Below are positions 20,263-32,191 of a stretch of DNA of 64,000 nucleotides, piece by piece. Source of the DNA: Cellulomonas sp. ES6 (lineage in GTDB: Bacteria > Actinomycetota > Actinomycetes > Actinomycetales > Cellulomonadaceae); assembly GCF_030053835.1 (NCBI RefSeq), contig NZ_CP125655.1:1054001-1118000 (forward strand), written 5' to 3'. The first letter of the stretch is position 1. Each line of letters begins with the position of its first letter. Made by a program: the position numbers and the translations under genes. The notes below the pieces were generated by a model, which did no database searches, had not been told where the DNA came from, and saw nothing but the letters and a program-made list of their open reading frames with translations.

Positions 20263-21255
20263 GTGAGTCACGACGCGACGACGCCTCCACTGGCCTTCAG
20301 CGGCCAGCGCCTGGACTGGCGCGACCTCCCCCGGGGGGTCCGCAGCCGCATCCAGGAGCTCGCCGGCGCCCAGGTCACCGCCGAGACCAGTGCGACCACC
20401 GGCTTCAGCCCGGGGTTCGCCGCGGTGCTGGAGCTGGCCGACGGCCGGGGGGTGTTCGTCAAGGCGGTCTCGCCCGAGCAGAACCCCGAGTCGCCGGAGC
20501 TGGCGCGGGCGGAGGTGCGGGCCGCCGCCGCGCTGCCGCCGCACGTCCCCGCGCCCCGGCTGCTGTGGTCCGGCGACGACGGCGAGTGGGTGCTGCTGGG
20601 CTTCGAGGTCGCGCCGGGGCGGCCGCCGCTGCTGCCGTGGCGGTCCGACGAGCTCGAGGTCGTGCTGCGGGCGCTCGACACGCTGGCGGAGTGCGAGCCG
20701 CTGCCGGGTCACGAGCTGCGCCCGACCGCCGAGATGCTCGCGGGCGACTTCACAGGCTGGGAGCGGATCGCCGAGCGCCCGGCGGACGAGCTGGACCGGC
20801 TCGTCGCGACGGCGGGCGAGGCGGGGCCGTGGCTGCTCGGGCACCTGGACCTGCTCGTCGCGTGGGAGCGGGACGCCCTGGCGGCGTGCGCCGGGAGCGC
20901 CCTGGTGCACGGCGACCTGCGCGCGGACAACGTCCTGGTCGACCACGACCACGACGGCGGACGGGTCTCGCTCATCGACTGGCCGCACGCCGGCACGGGG
21001 GCACCGTGGCTGGACCTGGCGTTCATGCTCCCGAGCGTCGCGATGCAGGGCGGCGGGTCGCCCCAGGAGATCTTCTGGTCGCGCCCCGTGGCGACCGGGG
21101 TCGACCCGGAGCGGCTGCGCGCCGTGGTCGCCGGGCTGTCCGGCTACTTCGCGCACTCCGCGCTCCAGCCGGCCCCGGTCGGCATCCCCAACCTGCGGCG
21201 GTTCCAGGGCGCCCAGGCCCGCGCGGCCGTGGAGTGGCTGCGCGCGCTGGCGTAG
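20263..21255 (+). CDS. Aminoglycoside phosphotransferase-fold kinase
   Basis: A 330-residue protein-kinase-like small-molecule kinase. The nucleotide-binding strand is AVLELADGRGVFVKAV; the catalytic loop is LVHGDLRADNVLVD (Brenner motif HGDLRxDN); the metal site is SLIDWPHAGTGAPWLDLAFM, with DW replacing DFG as is common in this family. The substrate is unknown, and resistance should not be assumed from the fold. Start is GTG at 20263; GTG at 20257 is an alternative. It is divergent from the cysteine desulfurase and convergent with etfA (9-nt gap). Confidence 0.85.
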   Translation: MSHDATTPPLAFSGQRLDWRDLPRGVRSRIQELAGAQVTAETSATTGFSPGFAAVLELADGRGVFVKAVSPEQNPESPELARAEVRAAAALPPHVPAPRLLWSGDDGEWVLLGFEVAPGRPPLLPWRSDELEVVLRALDTLAECEPLPGHELRPTAEMLAGDFTGWERIAERPADELDRLVATAGEAGPWLLGHLDLLVAWERDALAACAGSALVHGDLRADNVLVDHDHDGGRVSLIDWPHAGTGAPWLDLAFMLPSVAMQGGGSPQEIFWSRPVATGVDPERLRAVVAGLSGYFAHSALQPAPVGIPNLRRFQGAQARAAVEWLRALA

Positions 21256-21264
21256 GCCCCGACC

Positions 21265-22257
21265 TCAGCCCCGGCGGAGCCGGCGCAGCTCCTCGGTGAG
21301 CTGCGGCACCACCTGGAACAGGTCCCCGACGACGCCGTAGTCGGCGATCTCGAAGATCGGCGCCTCCGGGTCCTCGTTGACGGCCACGACCGTGCCGGAC
21401 GCCTGCATGCCGCCGCGGTGGTGGACGGCTCCGGACACCCCGAAGCCGAGGTACAGCCGCGGGGAGACCGTGACGCCGGTCTGCCCGATCTGCGCCTCGT
21501 GCCCGATCCAGCCCTCGTCCGTGGCGACGCGCGTGGCGCCGACCGCCGCGCCGACCTCATCCGCCAGCGCCTCCAGCGGACCGAAGTCCCCACCCGTCCC
21601 CCGCCCGCCCACGACGACGACGTCCGCGGACGACAGGTCGGGGCGGTCGGAGGGTGCCTGCGCGGTGCGCTCGACGACGCGCACGCGGGTGGCGCGGTCG
21701 GTCACCGCCACGCTGCGGGGGCGGACCTCGGGCGCGAGCGGCGCCTCGTCCTCGACGTGCGAGGAGACGACCGCGCCGGCCTTGAGCAGCACGACGGCCA
21801 CCTCGGTGAGCACGGCGCAGCGCGTCGTCCACGTCCCGGCCAGCACGGTCTTCGCCGCGACGACGCGACCGGCGGCGTCCCGCTCGACCGCCGCGGCGTC
21901 CGTCACGACGCCCGCTCCGGTCGCGAGGGCGACGCGGGCGGCGGCCTCCTTGTTCTCGAACGTCGAGAGCGCGAGCAGCACCGTCGCGCCGGCCGCTCGG
22001 ACGACGTCCGCGACGGCCTCGGCGAGCACAGGCGTGAGCAGCGGGTCGGCGTCGCCCGTGGTGACGGCGTGCACCACCGACACCCCGTGCCGGCCGAGCA
22101 CCGGCAGGGCGGGGTCGAGCGGCTCGTCCCCGACCCACACGCCGTGCACGGCCCCGCCCGGGCCGGCGAGCTCCCGCGCCGCCGTCGCGAGCTCCAGCAC
22201 GCTGCCCCGCAGCGCGCCCGTGTCCGCGTGGTCGAGCAGCACCAGCACCGTGGCCAT
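21265..22257 (-). CDS. etfA: Electron transfer flavoprotein alpha subunit
   Basis: A 330-residue FAD-binding subunit of the electron-transfer flavoprotein, which carries electrons from acyl-CoA and other dehydrogenases to the quinone pool or ferredoxin. It has the adenine-nucleotide hydrolase-like N-terminal domain (VLVLLDHADTGALRGSVLEL) and the C-terminal FAD domain with VVVGGRGTGGDFGPLEALA, YLGFGVSGAVHH, VAVNEDPEAPIFEIADYGVVGD and LFQVVPQLTEEL. The ATG overlaps the etfB stop by 1 bp (TGATG). Confidence 0.95.
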   Translation of the reverse strand: MATVLVLLDHADTGALRGSVLELATAARELAGPGGAVHGVWVGDEPLDPALPVLGRHGVSVVHAVTTGDADPLLTPVLAEAVADVVRAAGATVLLALSTFENKEAAARVALATGAGVVTDAAAVERDAAGRVVAAKTVLAGTWTTRCAVLTEVAVVLLKAGAVVSSHVEDEAPLAPEVRPRSVAVTDRATRVRVVERTAQAPSDRPDLSSADVVVVGGRGTGGDFGPLEALADEVGAAVGATRVATDEGWIGHEAQIGQTGVTVSPRLYLGFGVSGAVHHRGGMQASGTVVAVNEDPEAPIFEIADYGVVGDLFQVVPQLTEELRRLRRG

Positions 22258-23081
22258 CAGAGGACCTCCCCCGTCGCGGGCGTCGTGCGGACCAGGTCGC
22301 GCTCCAGCAGCCAGGCGGCCAGGTGCCGGCCGGCCTCGCCGTCGTCCGTCACCAGGACGCGGTCCGTGCGGGGCGGCCGGGGCGCGGCCTCGACGACCTC
22401 CGTGCGGGCGCCGGCGGACCCGACCGTCGCGGGGTCGACCCCCAGGTCGGCGAGGGTCAGCACCGTCACCGGCTTCTTGCGGGCGGCCATGATCGCCTGG
22501 AAGTTCGGGTAGCGGGGCTCGTTCGCCCGGTCGGTGACCGACACCAGCGCCGGCAGGGGCGCCTCGAGCACCTCCGTGGCGTGGTCCAGGTCCCGGCGCA
22601 CCGTGACGGTGCCGTCCGCGAGCGCCACCGACGACGCGAGCGTGAGCTGCGGGAGGTCCAGCAGGTCCGCCAGCGCGGCCGGCAGCAGCGAGGTGAGACC
22701 GTCGAGGCCCGCCATGCCGGTGACGACCAGGTCGGCCTCCCCGAGGTGGCGGACGGCCGCGGCCAGCACGGTCGCGGTGCCGATCGCGTCCGACCCGGCG
22801 ACCGCGTCGTCCAGGACGTGCACCGCGGCGTCCGCCCCGAGCTGGAGGCCGCGTCGCACGGCGTCCTCGGCGTCGTCCGGGCCGGCGGTCACGACGACGA
22901 CCTCGGCGTCCCCGCCGGCGTCGCGCGCCTGCTCCGCCAGGACGACGGCGGCCTCGACCGCGTTCTCGTCCAGCTCGTTCAGCGTGCCGTCACCGCCGTC
23001 GCGCACGAGCCGGCCGTCGGGGCCGAGGGCTCGCTCGGACTGGATGTCGGGCACGTGCTTGACGCACACCACGATTCTCAC
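22257..23081 (-). CDS. etfB: Electron transfer flavoprotein beta subunit
   Basis: A 274-residue partner of EtfA. The N-terminus RIVVCVKHVPD, the middle SDAIGTATVLAAAV and the signature VSVTDRANEPRYPNFQAIMAARKKP (AMP-binding and dimer contacts) are all family features. The GTG at 23081 fits the family N-terminus; TAACGT ends 7 nt upstream, so a leaderless start is likely. A second GTG three codons in has a good Shine-Dalgarno (GGAGG) and is an alternative. Operon etfB-etfA, divergent from glgX. Confidence 0.94.
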   Translation of the reverse strand: MRIVVCVKHVPDIQSERALGPDGRLVRDGGDGTLNELDENAVEAAVVLAEQARDAGGDAEVVVVTAGPDDAEDAVRRGLQLGADAAVHVLDDAVAGSDAIGTATVLAAAVRHLGEADLVVTGMAGLDGLTSLLPAALADLLDLPQLTLASSVALADGTVTVRRDLDHATEVLEAPLPALVSVTDRANEPRYPNFQAIMAARKKPVTVLTLADLGVDPATVGSAGARTEVVEAAPRPPRTDRVLVTDDGEAGRHLAAWLLERDLVRTTPATGEVL

Positions 23082-23088
23082 CTCCGGA

Positions 23089-23094
23089 ACGTTA
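23089..23094 (-). promoter_or_regulatory. Leaderless-type -10 of etfB
   Basis: TAACGT on the minus strand, 7 nt before the GTG at 23081. Confidence 0.5.
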
Positions 23095-23207
23095 CCCGCC
23101 CGGCGCGGGCGGCGGCGCCGGGGCACGGCCCGCGGCGACGGCGCCCGCGCGGCCACCTCACCCGGCGGCTGCGCAGGTCCGCGGCCCGGGCGCGCCACAA
23201 TGGGGAC

Positions 23208-25424
23208 GTGGTGCACTCCCCCGACCGCCCGACAGCCGGCCCGCCGCCGCGTCTCGGCGTGCACGTCACGGACGACGGCGCCGACGTGGCGGTGCTCGCA
23301 CCCCACGCCGAGGCGGTGGAGCTCTGCCTCCTCGACCCCGACCCGTCGTCGCCGTCGGGCTGGGCGGAGCGGCGCGTCCCCCTGACGGGCCCGGACCTCG
23401 GCGTCTTCTCCGCCCGGGTGCCCGGCCTGCGTCCCGGGCAGCGCTACGGCCTGCGCGCGCACGGTCCGTGGGACCCGGAGGCGGGGCTCCGGTACAACCC
23501 CGCGAAGCTGCTGGTGGACCCGTACGCCACCGGGCTGGCCGGGGAGGTCGACCACGGCCCGGCCACGTACGGCCACGAGGTCGACGACGCCCTGCGCGGC
23601 GACCCGTACGGCCCCGCCGACCCCCGCGACTCCGTCGCCCACGTCCCGCACGGCGTCGTGCTGGACCGCCGGCCCGGCCACCGCGGGGCCGGCGACGCCG
23701 TCGACCCGGCGGCCAACCGCCCGTACACGCCGTGGGCGGACACCGTGGTCTACGAGGCGCACGTGCGCGGGCTGACGCTGCGGCACCCGGACCTGCCGCC
23801 GCACCTGCGCGGCACGTACGCCGCGCTCGGGCACCCGGCGGTCGTGGGGCACCTGCGGGCGCTCGGCGTCACGGCGCTGGAGCTGCTGCCCGTGCACGCG
23901 TCCTCCTCCGAGCCGCACCTGGTCGACAAGGGGCTGACGAACTACTGGGGCTACAGCACGCTGGGCTTCTTCGCCCCGCACGCCCCGTACGCCACCGCCG
24001 CGGCGCGGGCGGCGGGTCCCGCCGCGGTGCTCGACGAGCTGCGCGGCGCCGTGCACGCCCTGCACGAGGCGGGCATCGAGGTGCTGCTCGACGTCGTGTA
24101 CAACCACACCTGCGAGGGCGGGCTCACCGGCCAGCACCTGTCGCTGCGCGGCCTGGACTCCGCGGTCTACTACCTGCACGACGGCGGCCGGCCGGCGGCC
24201 CTGGCGGACGTGACGGGCACCGGCAACACGCTCGACTTCCGCCGCCCCGAGGTGATCCGGCTGACGCTGGACTCGCTGCGGTACTGGGCGCAGGAGGTCG
24301 GGGTCGACGGCTTCCGGTTCGACCTGGCGGTCACGCTCGGTCGCGGGCACGGCGGCTTCGACCCGGACCACCCGTTCCTCGTGGCGGCCGCCACCGACCC
24401 GGCGCTGCACGGCCTCAAGCTCGTCGCCGAGCCCTGGGACGTCGGCCCCGGCGGCTGGCGCACCGGGCAGTTCCCGCCGCCGTTCGCCGAGTGGAACGAC
24501 AAGTTCCGCAACTCCGTGCGCTCGTTCTGGCTCGCGGACCCGGCGCGCGCCGCGCACGGCCTGCCGGAGCACCGGGTGCGGGACCTCGCCACGCGGCTCG
24601 CGGGCTCCGTCGACCTGTTCGGCCACACCGACCCGCCGCTGGTGCGCGGGCCGCAGGCGTCGGTCAACTACGTGACCGCCCACGACGGCTTCACGCTCGC
24701 CGACCTCGTCGCCTACGAGCACAAGCACAACGAGGCGAACGGCGAGCAGAACCGCGACGGCTCGGACGACAACCGGTCGTGGAACCACGGGGTCGAGGGC
24801 CGCGTCGGCCCCGACTCCGTGGCCTCCGACATCGTGCCGCTGCGCCGGCGCTCGCTGCGCAACCTGCTGGCGACGCTGCTGCTCGCCGCGGGGACGCCGA
24901 TGATCACCGCGGGCGACGAGATGGGCCGGACGCAGCGCGGCAACAACAACGCGTACTGCCAGGACTCGGACCTGTCCTGGGTGTCCTGGGACCTCGCCCC
25001 CTGGCGACGCGACCTCCTGGCGACCGCGCGTCACCTGACGGCGCTGCGGCACGCGCACCCGGCTCTGCGCAGCACCCGGTTCTTCACCGGGCGGGCACCC
25101 TCGGGCGCCCGCCCGGACCTCACGTGGTTCGACCCGGGCGGGGTGGCGTTCACCCACGAGCGGTGGCACGACGGCGACCTGCGCACGCTGCAGATGCTGC
25201 GGGCGGCGGAGGGCGACACCGTGCTCGTGGTGGTGAACGGCTCGCTCGACCCGGTCGACGTGGTGCTCGCCGACGACCGGCCCACGCTGTGGGAGCTCGC
25301 CTGGGACTCGACCTGGGAGCACCCCGACGAGGTCCGGACCGCCGCGGTCGACGGCGTCCTGCACCGCGAGTCGGGGACGCGGGTGGTCGTCGAGCCGCTC
25401 AGCCTGCGGGTCTACGTGGCCTGA
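23208..25424 (+). CDS. glgX: Glycogen debranching enzyme GlgX
   Basis: A 738-residue GH13 debranching enzyme that removes short alpha-1,6 branches left by phosphorylase. An N-terminal CBM48-like module (LGVHVTDDGADVAVLAPHAEAVEL) precedes the catalytic barrel. Catalytic residues are Asp372 in DGFRFDLAVTLGR, Glu408 in KLVAEPWDVGP and Asp493 in VTAHDGFTLADL; GDEMGRTQRGNNNAYCQD is typical of GlgX. The GTG start is preceded by CACAAT six nt upstream (leaderless-like); another GTG follows directly. Convergent with glgP, whose product supplies its substrate. Confidence 0.95.
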   Translation: MVHSPDRPTAGPPPRLGVHVTDDGADVAVLAPHAEAVELCLLDPDPSSPSGWAERRVPLTGPDLGVFSARVPGLRPGQRYGLRAHGPWDPEAGLRYNPAKLLVDPYATGLAGEVDHGPATYGHEVDDALRGDPYGPADPRDSVAHVPHGVVLDRRPGHRGAGDAVDPAANRPYTPWADTVVYEAHVRGLTLRHPDLPPHLRGTYAALGHPAVVGHLRALGVTALELLPVHASSSEPHLVDKGLTNYWGYSTLGFFAPHAPYATAAARAAGPAAVLDELRGAVHALHEAGIEVLLDVVYNHTCEGGLTGQHLSLRGLDSAVYYLHDGGRPAALADVTGTGNTLDFRRPEVIRLTLDSLRYWAQEVGVDGFRFDLAVTLGRGHGGFDPDHPFLVAAATDPALHGLKLVAEPWDVGPGGWRTGQFPPPFAEWNDKFRNSVRSFWLADPARAAHGLPEHRVRDLATRLAGSVDLFGHTDPPLVRGPQASVNYVTAHDGFTLADLVAYEHKHNEANGEQNRDGSDDNRSWNHGVEGRVGPDSVASDIVPLRRRSLRNLLATLLLAAGTPMITAGDEMGRTQRGNNNAYCQDSDLSWVSWDLAPWRRDLLATARHLTALRHAHPALRSTRFFTGRAPSGARPDLTWFDPGGVAFTHERWHDGDLRTLQMLRAAEGDTVLVVVNGSLDPVDVVLADDRPTLWELAWDSTWEHPDEVRTAAVDGVLHRESGTRVVVEPLSLRVYVA

Positions 25425-25432
25425 CGCCCGAA

Positions 25433-25464
25433 GAGCCCCCGCCCGGTCCTGCGGGCGGGGGCTC
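25433..25464. terminator. Strong bidirectional terminator between glgX and glgP
   Basis: A perfect 13-bp stem GAGCCCCCGCCCG / CGGGCGGGGGCTC with a 6-nt loop, between two convergent stop codons. Confidence 0.88.
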
Positions 25465-25487
25465 CTCGGCGGTGCGGGCCGGTCGCG

Positions 25488-28067
25488 TCAGCCGGCGTTC
25501 GCGACCAGGCCGACCTCGGCGACGGACGCGAGGCCCGGGTGCCGCGGGACGACGCGCACGCTGTACCCGAACGGTCCGGACGCGTCGAGCAGCACGTCGC
25601 CCGCGAACGCGTACCGCCCGCCCTCGTACCTCTCCGCGAGCGCGAGCGGGTCGACCGTGAAGCCGTGCAGCTCGTCCGACTCCGTGACCTTGCCGTGCAC
25701 GACCTGCACCTCGACGTCCTCGGGCGCGAGGTCGCCGAGCGACACGTACGCCTTGACGTGCAGGGCGTCGCCGACCTGCGGCACCTCGCCGACGCCGCCG
25801 GACTCGACGTGGTCGACGCGGACGTGCTGCCAGCCGGCCCGCACGCGGCCCTTCCAGGCGGCCAGCTCGCGGGCCCCCGTGAACGCGGCGTCGCCGGCGA
25901 GCTCGCGCCCGGCCACCGTCGCCGGGGCGTAGAGGCGCTCGACGTAGTCCGCCACCATGCGCGTCGCCTGGACCTTCGGGCCGAGCGTGGCGAGCGTGTG
26001 CCGGACCATCTCCAGCCAGCGCAGCGGCAGCCCCCGCTCGTCCCGGTCGTAGAACCGCGGCGCCACCTGGTGCTCGATGAGCTCGTACAGGGCGGCGGCC
26101 TCGAGGTCGTCGCGGCGGTCCGGGTCCTCGACGCCGTCGGCCGTCGGGATCGCCCAGCCGTTCTCGCCGTCGTACCACTCGTCCCACCACCCGTCGAGGA
26201 TGGACAGGTTGAGGCCGCCGTTGAGCGCCGCCTTCATTCCGGAGGTGCCGCACGCCTCGAGCGGGCGCAGCGGGTTGTTCAGCCACACGTCGCAGCCCGG
26301 GTACAGCGTCTGCGCCATCGCGATGTCGTAGTTCGGCAGGAACACGATGCGGTGGCGGACGCCGGCCTCGTCGGCGAACCGGACGAGCTGCTGGATGAGG
26401 CGCTTGCCCTGGTCGTCGGCGGGGTGCGACTTGCCGGCGATGACGAGCTGCACCGGGCGCTCCGGGTGCGTGAGCAGGGCGCGCAGCCGCTCGGGGTCGC
26501 GCAGCATGAGCGTGAGGCGCTTGTACGTCGGCACGCGCCGCGCGAACCCGATGGTCAGCACGTCGGGCGACAGCACGTCGTCGACCCAGCCCAGCTCGGC
26601 CGGGGACGCGCCGCGCCGGGCCCACGACCCGCGCACCCGGCGCCGGGCGTCCGCGACCAGCGAGGCCCGCAGCGTGCGCCGCAGCTCCCACAGCTCGGCG
26701 TCGCCGATCGCGTCGGTGAGCCACCCGGTGCCCGACGCGATCTCGTCGCCGGTGAGCCTCTCGGCCGCGAGGTCGGACAGCCGGCGGTCCACCCAGGTCG
26801 GCGCGTGGACGCCGTTGGTCACGGAGGTGATCGGCACCTCCACGTCGTCGAAGCCCGGCCACAGGCCGTTGAACATGCCGCGGGAGACCTCGCCGTGCAG
26901 CAGCGAGACGCCGTTGGCGCGCCCGCCGAGGCGCAGGCCCATCACGGCCATGTTGAACATGAGCGGGTCGCCGCCGGGGTAGTCCTCGGCGCCCAGCGCC
27001 AGCACCCGCTCCACCGGGACGCCCGGCGCCTCGTTCGCCCCGCCGAAGTACTGCTCCACGAGGGACGCCTGGAACCGGTCGATCCCGGCGGGCACGGGGG
27101 TGTGCGTGGTGAACACGGTGGCGGCCCGCACGGCCTCCAGCGCCTCGTCGAAGCCCAGGCCAGCGCCGCCGACGAGCTCCCGGATCCGCTCGACCCCGAG
27201 GAACCCGGCGTGCCCCTCGTTGGTGTGGTAGACCTCCGGCTCCGGCGCGCCGGTCAGCCGGGACCACAGCCGCAGCGCGCGCACGCCGCCGACGCCGAGC
27301 AGCAGCTCCTGCTGCAGCCGGTGCTCGCCGCCCCCGCCGTACAGCCGGTCGGTGACCTTGCGCGCGGCCTCGTCGTTCTCGGGCACGTCGGAGTCGAGCA
27401 GCAGCAGCGGCACCCGGCCGACGGTCGCCGTCCAGACGTGCGCGTGCAGCGTCCGGCCGCCCGGCAGCGGGATGGTGACGACGGCGGGCGTGCCGTCGTG
27501 CTCGCGCACCAGGGTCAGCGGCATGCCGTCCGGGTCGAGCAGCGGGTAGGTCTCGACCTGCCAGCCGTCGCGCGTCAGCGCCTGCTTGAAGTAGCCCGCG
27601 CCGTACAGCAGGCCCACCCCGACGATCGGCACGCCCAGGTCGGACGCGCTCTTCAGGTGGTCCCCGGCGAGGATGCCGAGACCGCCCGAGTACTGCGGCA
27701 GCACCGCGGTGATGCCGAACTCCGGCGAGAAGTAGGCGATGGCCGCGGGCAGCGAGGGGTCGGAGGCCTGGCGGCGCTGGTACCAGCGCGGCGCCTCGAG
27801 GTACTCGTGCAGGTCCGCCGTGGCGGCGCGGACGGCCGCCACCACGTCCGGGTCCGCGGCGAGCTCCGCGAGCCGCTCGGGACGCAGCGCGCCGAGCAGG
27901 GCCACGGGGTCCCCGTGCACCTCGTCCCAGAGCGCCGGGTCGATGCGGGCGAACAGGTCGCGGGTCGGCGCGTGCCAGGACCAGCGCAGGTTGTGGGCGA
28001 GCTCGTCCAGGTCGGCGAGCTCGGCAGGCAGCGACGTGCGGACGGTGAATCGGCGGATGGCTCTCAC
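25488..28067 (-). CDS. glgP: Alpha-glucan (glycogen) phosphorylase
   Basis: An 859-residue GT35 enzyme that releases glucose-1-phosphate from alpha-1,4-glucan using PLP and phosphate. Motifs are AHNLRWSWHAPTRDLF, YFSPEFGITAVLPQYSGGLG, LAGDHLKSASDLGVP, NEGHAGFLGVERI, TSVTNGVHAPTWV, FARRVPTYKRLTLML and the PLP-lysine region ACGTSGMKAALNGGLNLS. It belongs to the actinobacterial AlgP-type branch by its N-terminus and length. The GTG at 28067 starts the family N-terminus; TACGCT lies 8 nt upstream. It is divergent from glgE with 123 bp between the starts. Confidence 0.95.
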   Translation of the reverse strand: MRAIRRFTVRTSLPAELADLDELAHNLRWSWHAPTRDLFARIDPALWDEVHGDPVALLGALRPERLAELAADPDVVAAVRAATADLHEYLEAPRWYQRRQASDPSLPAAIAYFSPEFGITAVLPQYSGGLGILAGDHLKSASDLGVPIVGVGLLYGAGYFKQALTRDGWQVETYPLLDPDGMPLTLVREHDGTPAVVTIPLPGGRTLHAHVWTATVGRVPLLLLDSDVPENDEAARKVTDRLYGGGGEHRLQQELLLGVGGVRALRLWSRLTGAPEPEVYHTNEGHAGFLGVERIRELVGGAGLGFDEALEAVRAATVFTTHTPVPAGIDRFQASLVEQYFGGANEAPGVPVERVLALGAEDYPGGDPLMFNMAVMGLRLGGRANGVSLLHGEVSRGMFNGLWPGFDDVEVPITSVTNGVHAPTWVDRRLSDLAAERLTGDEIASGTGWLTDAIGDAELWELRRTLRASLVADARRRVRGSWARRGASPAELGWVDDVLSPDVLTIGFARRVPTYKRLTLMLRDPERLRALLTHPERPVQLVIAGKSHPADDQGKRLIQQLVRFADEAGVRHRIVFLPNYDIAMAQTLYPGCDVWLNNPLRPLEACGTSGMKAALNGGLNLSILDGWWDEWYDGENGWAIPTADGVEDPDRRDDLEAAALYELIEHQVAPRFYDRDERGLPLRWLEMVRHTLATLGPKVQATRMVADYVERLYAPATVAGRELAGDAAFTGARELAAWKGRVRAGWQHVRVDHVESGGVGEVPQVGDALHVKAYVSLGDLAPEDVEVQVVHGKVTESDELHGFTVDPLALAERYEGGRYAFAGDVLLDASGPFGYSVRVVPRHPGLASVAEVGLVANAG

Positions 28068-28177
28068 GGTGCACGAGCGTACGCAGGGGCGGGGCCGTCG
28101 GAACAGCACCTCGGTCCCACCAGGTGCGGATGGCGGCACGTCGGGCCGTCCGGATGCCGGGCGGCCACCCCAGTGGA

Positions 28178-28183
28178 TAGGTT
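28178..28183 (+). promoter_or_regulatory. Leaderless-type -10 of the glgE operon
   Basis: TAGGTT ends 7 nt before the GTG of glgE, with no Shine-Dalgarno in between. Confidence 0.55.
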
Positions 28184-28190
28184 CGGAACC

Positions 28191-30379
28191 GTGACGTCGA
28201 CTCCCCCGCCGCGCCGGCCCGCGCCGCGCCGCGCCCGCGCGCGCCAGACCCCCGCCCAGGCCGAGCTGGTGCCCGCCGAGCAGCCCGGGACCGCGGTGCA
28301 CGCCGCCCCGGCGACCGCCACCACCGCGGCGGCGCCCGCCGCGCCGGCCGCCCCGGTCACGACGGCCGACCCGGTGCACGCGCCGGTGGGGCGGATCCCC
28401 GTCGTCGACGTGTCCCCCGTCGCGGAGGCCGGGCGCTGGCCGGCGAAGGCCGTCGTCGGCGAGGCCGTCCCCGTCCGGGCCACGGTGTTCCGCGAGGGCC
28501 ACGACGCGTGCGCGGCCACCGCCGTGCTGGTCGGGCCCGACGGCCGGGACCGCGCGCGGGCGACGATGGTCGACATCGCCCCGGGCCTGGACCGCTACGA
28601 GGCCCGCCTCGTGCCCGACGAGCCGGGCGCCTGGGGCTTCCGGGTCGAGGGCTGGTCGGACCCGTACGGCACGTGGCTGCACGACGCGCCGCTGAAGGTC
28701 GGCGCCGGCGTGGACGTCGAGCTGGTGCTCGAGGAGGGCGCGCGGCTGCTGGAGCGCGCGGCGTCCCGGGCGTCCGACGACGCGGGCGCCGCGCTCCCCA
28801 CGGACGACGTGGCGCTGCTGCGGGACGCCGTGACCGCGCTGCGCGACGAGACCCGGCCCGCGGCGGCCCGGCTCGCCGCGGGGACCGCGCAGGAGGTCCG
28901 GTCCGCGCTCGCCGCCCACCCGCTGCGCGAGCTCGTGAGCCCGTCCCCGACCTACCCGCTCGTCGTCGACCGCCCCCTGGCGCTGGCCGGCGCGTGGTAC
29001 GAGATCTTCCCCCGCTCGATCGGCGCGACGTACGACGAGGCGACCGGGACGTGGAGCACGGGGACGCTGCGCACCGCCGCGGAGGACCTGCCGCGCATCG
29101 CCGACCTGGGCTTCGACGTCGTCTACCTGACGCCGATCCACCCGATCGGCACGACGCACCGCAAGGGCCGCAACAACACCCTCGACGCGCGCCCGGGCGA
29201 CCCGGGCTCGCCGTACGCGATCGGCTCCCCGGACGGCGGGCACGACGCGATCGACCCCTCGCTCGGCACGTTCGACGACTTCGACGCCTTCGTCGCCCGC
29301 GCCCGGGAGCTGGGGCTGGAGGTCGCGCTCGACCTCGCGCTGCAGTGCTCCCCCGACCACCCGTGGGTCGCCGAGCACCCCGAGTGGTTCACCACGCGCA
29401 TCGACGGGACCATCGCGTACGCCGAGAACCCGCCCAAGAAGTACCAGGACATCTACCCCCTGAACTTCGACAACGACCCGGAGGGCATCTACGCCGAGAT
29501 CCGCCGGGTGCTGCAGGTCTGGATCGACCACGGGGTGACGGCGTTCCGCGTGGACAACCCGCACACCAAGCCGCTGTCGTTCTGGCAGCGGATCCTCGCG
29601 GACGTGCGCGCGTCGCACCCGGAGGTCGTGTTCCTGTCGGAGGCGTTCACGCGGCCGGCGATGATGCTCAACCTCGCGCGCGTCGGGTTCCACCAGTCGT
29701 ACACGTACTTCACCTGGCGGAACACCAAGGAGGAGGTCGCCGAGTACCTCGCGGAGGTCTCCGGCGAGCAGGGATCGTGGATGCGGCCGTCGTTCTGGCC
29801 CACCACGCACGACATCCTCACGCCGTACATGCAGACGGGCGGCGCGGCCGGGTTCGCCGTGCGGGCGGTCCTCGCGGCGCTCGGCTCCCCCACCTGGGGC
29901 ATCTACTCCGGCTACGAGCTGGTCGAGGACGTGCCGCGGCCGGGCGTCGATGAGCAGATCGACAACGAGAAGTACGAGTTCAAGCCCCGTGACTGGGCCG
30001 CGGCCGAGCCGCTCGGCATCGCGCGCCTGCTGCGGTCCCTCAACGCGATCCGCCGCGCGCACCCCGCGCTGCTGCAGCTGCGCAACCTCACGGTGCACCC
30101 GACGTCGGACCCGGCGCTCGTCGCGTTCTCGCGGCACCTGCCGGCGGAGCTGTCGCCGACGGGGGCGGCCGACACCGTCCTGGTCGTCGTGAACCTCGAC
30201 CCGCGCTCCGCGCACGACGGCGTGGTGGACCTCGACCTGGCCGCGCTCGGCCTCGAGCCGGACGCGCGCTTCGTCGCCCACGACCTGCTGTCCCAGGAGG
30301 TCTACGCCTGGGACGCCCACCCGTGGGTCCGGCTCGACCCGTACAGCCGCGTGGCGCACGTCGTCCGGGTGGAGCGGGT

Positions 30380-30383
<4 letters not shown>
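28191..30383 (+). CDS. glgE: Maltose-1-phosphate maltosyltransferase GlgE
   Basis: A 730-residue GH13_3 enzyme that adds maltosyl units from alpha-maltose-1-phosphate to growing alpha-1,4-glucan. A low-complexity Ala/Pro/Thr-rich extension (about residues 1-65) precedes the core, which begins [11 protein letters not shown]. The predicted nucleophile is Asp455 in [10 protein letters not shown] and the acid/base Glu484 in FLSEAFTRP, 29 residues apart as in characterised Glg[16 protein letters not shown] is also typical. The GTG start is preceded by TAGGTT 7 nt upstream. First gene of glgE-treS-mak, with 4-bp overlaps. Confidence 0.96.

Positions 30384-32187
<1,804 letters not shown>

Positions 32188-32191
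<4 letters not shown>

Noticed and set aside
20263..21255. Aminoglycoside resistance gene
   Set aside because: The APH fold is shared by many metabolic kinases, and nothing in the sequence or context supports a resistance role.
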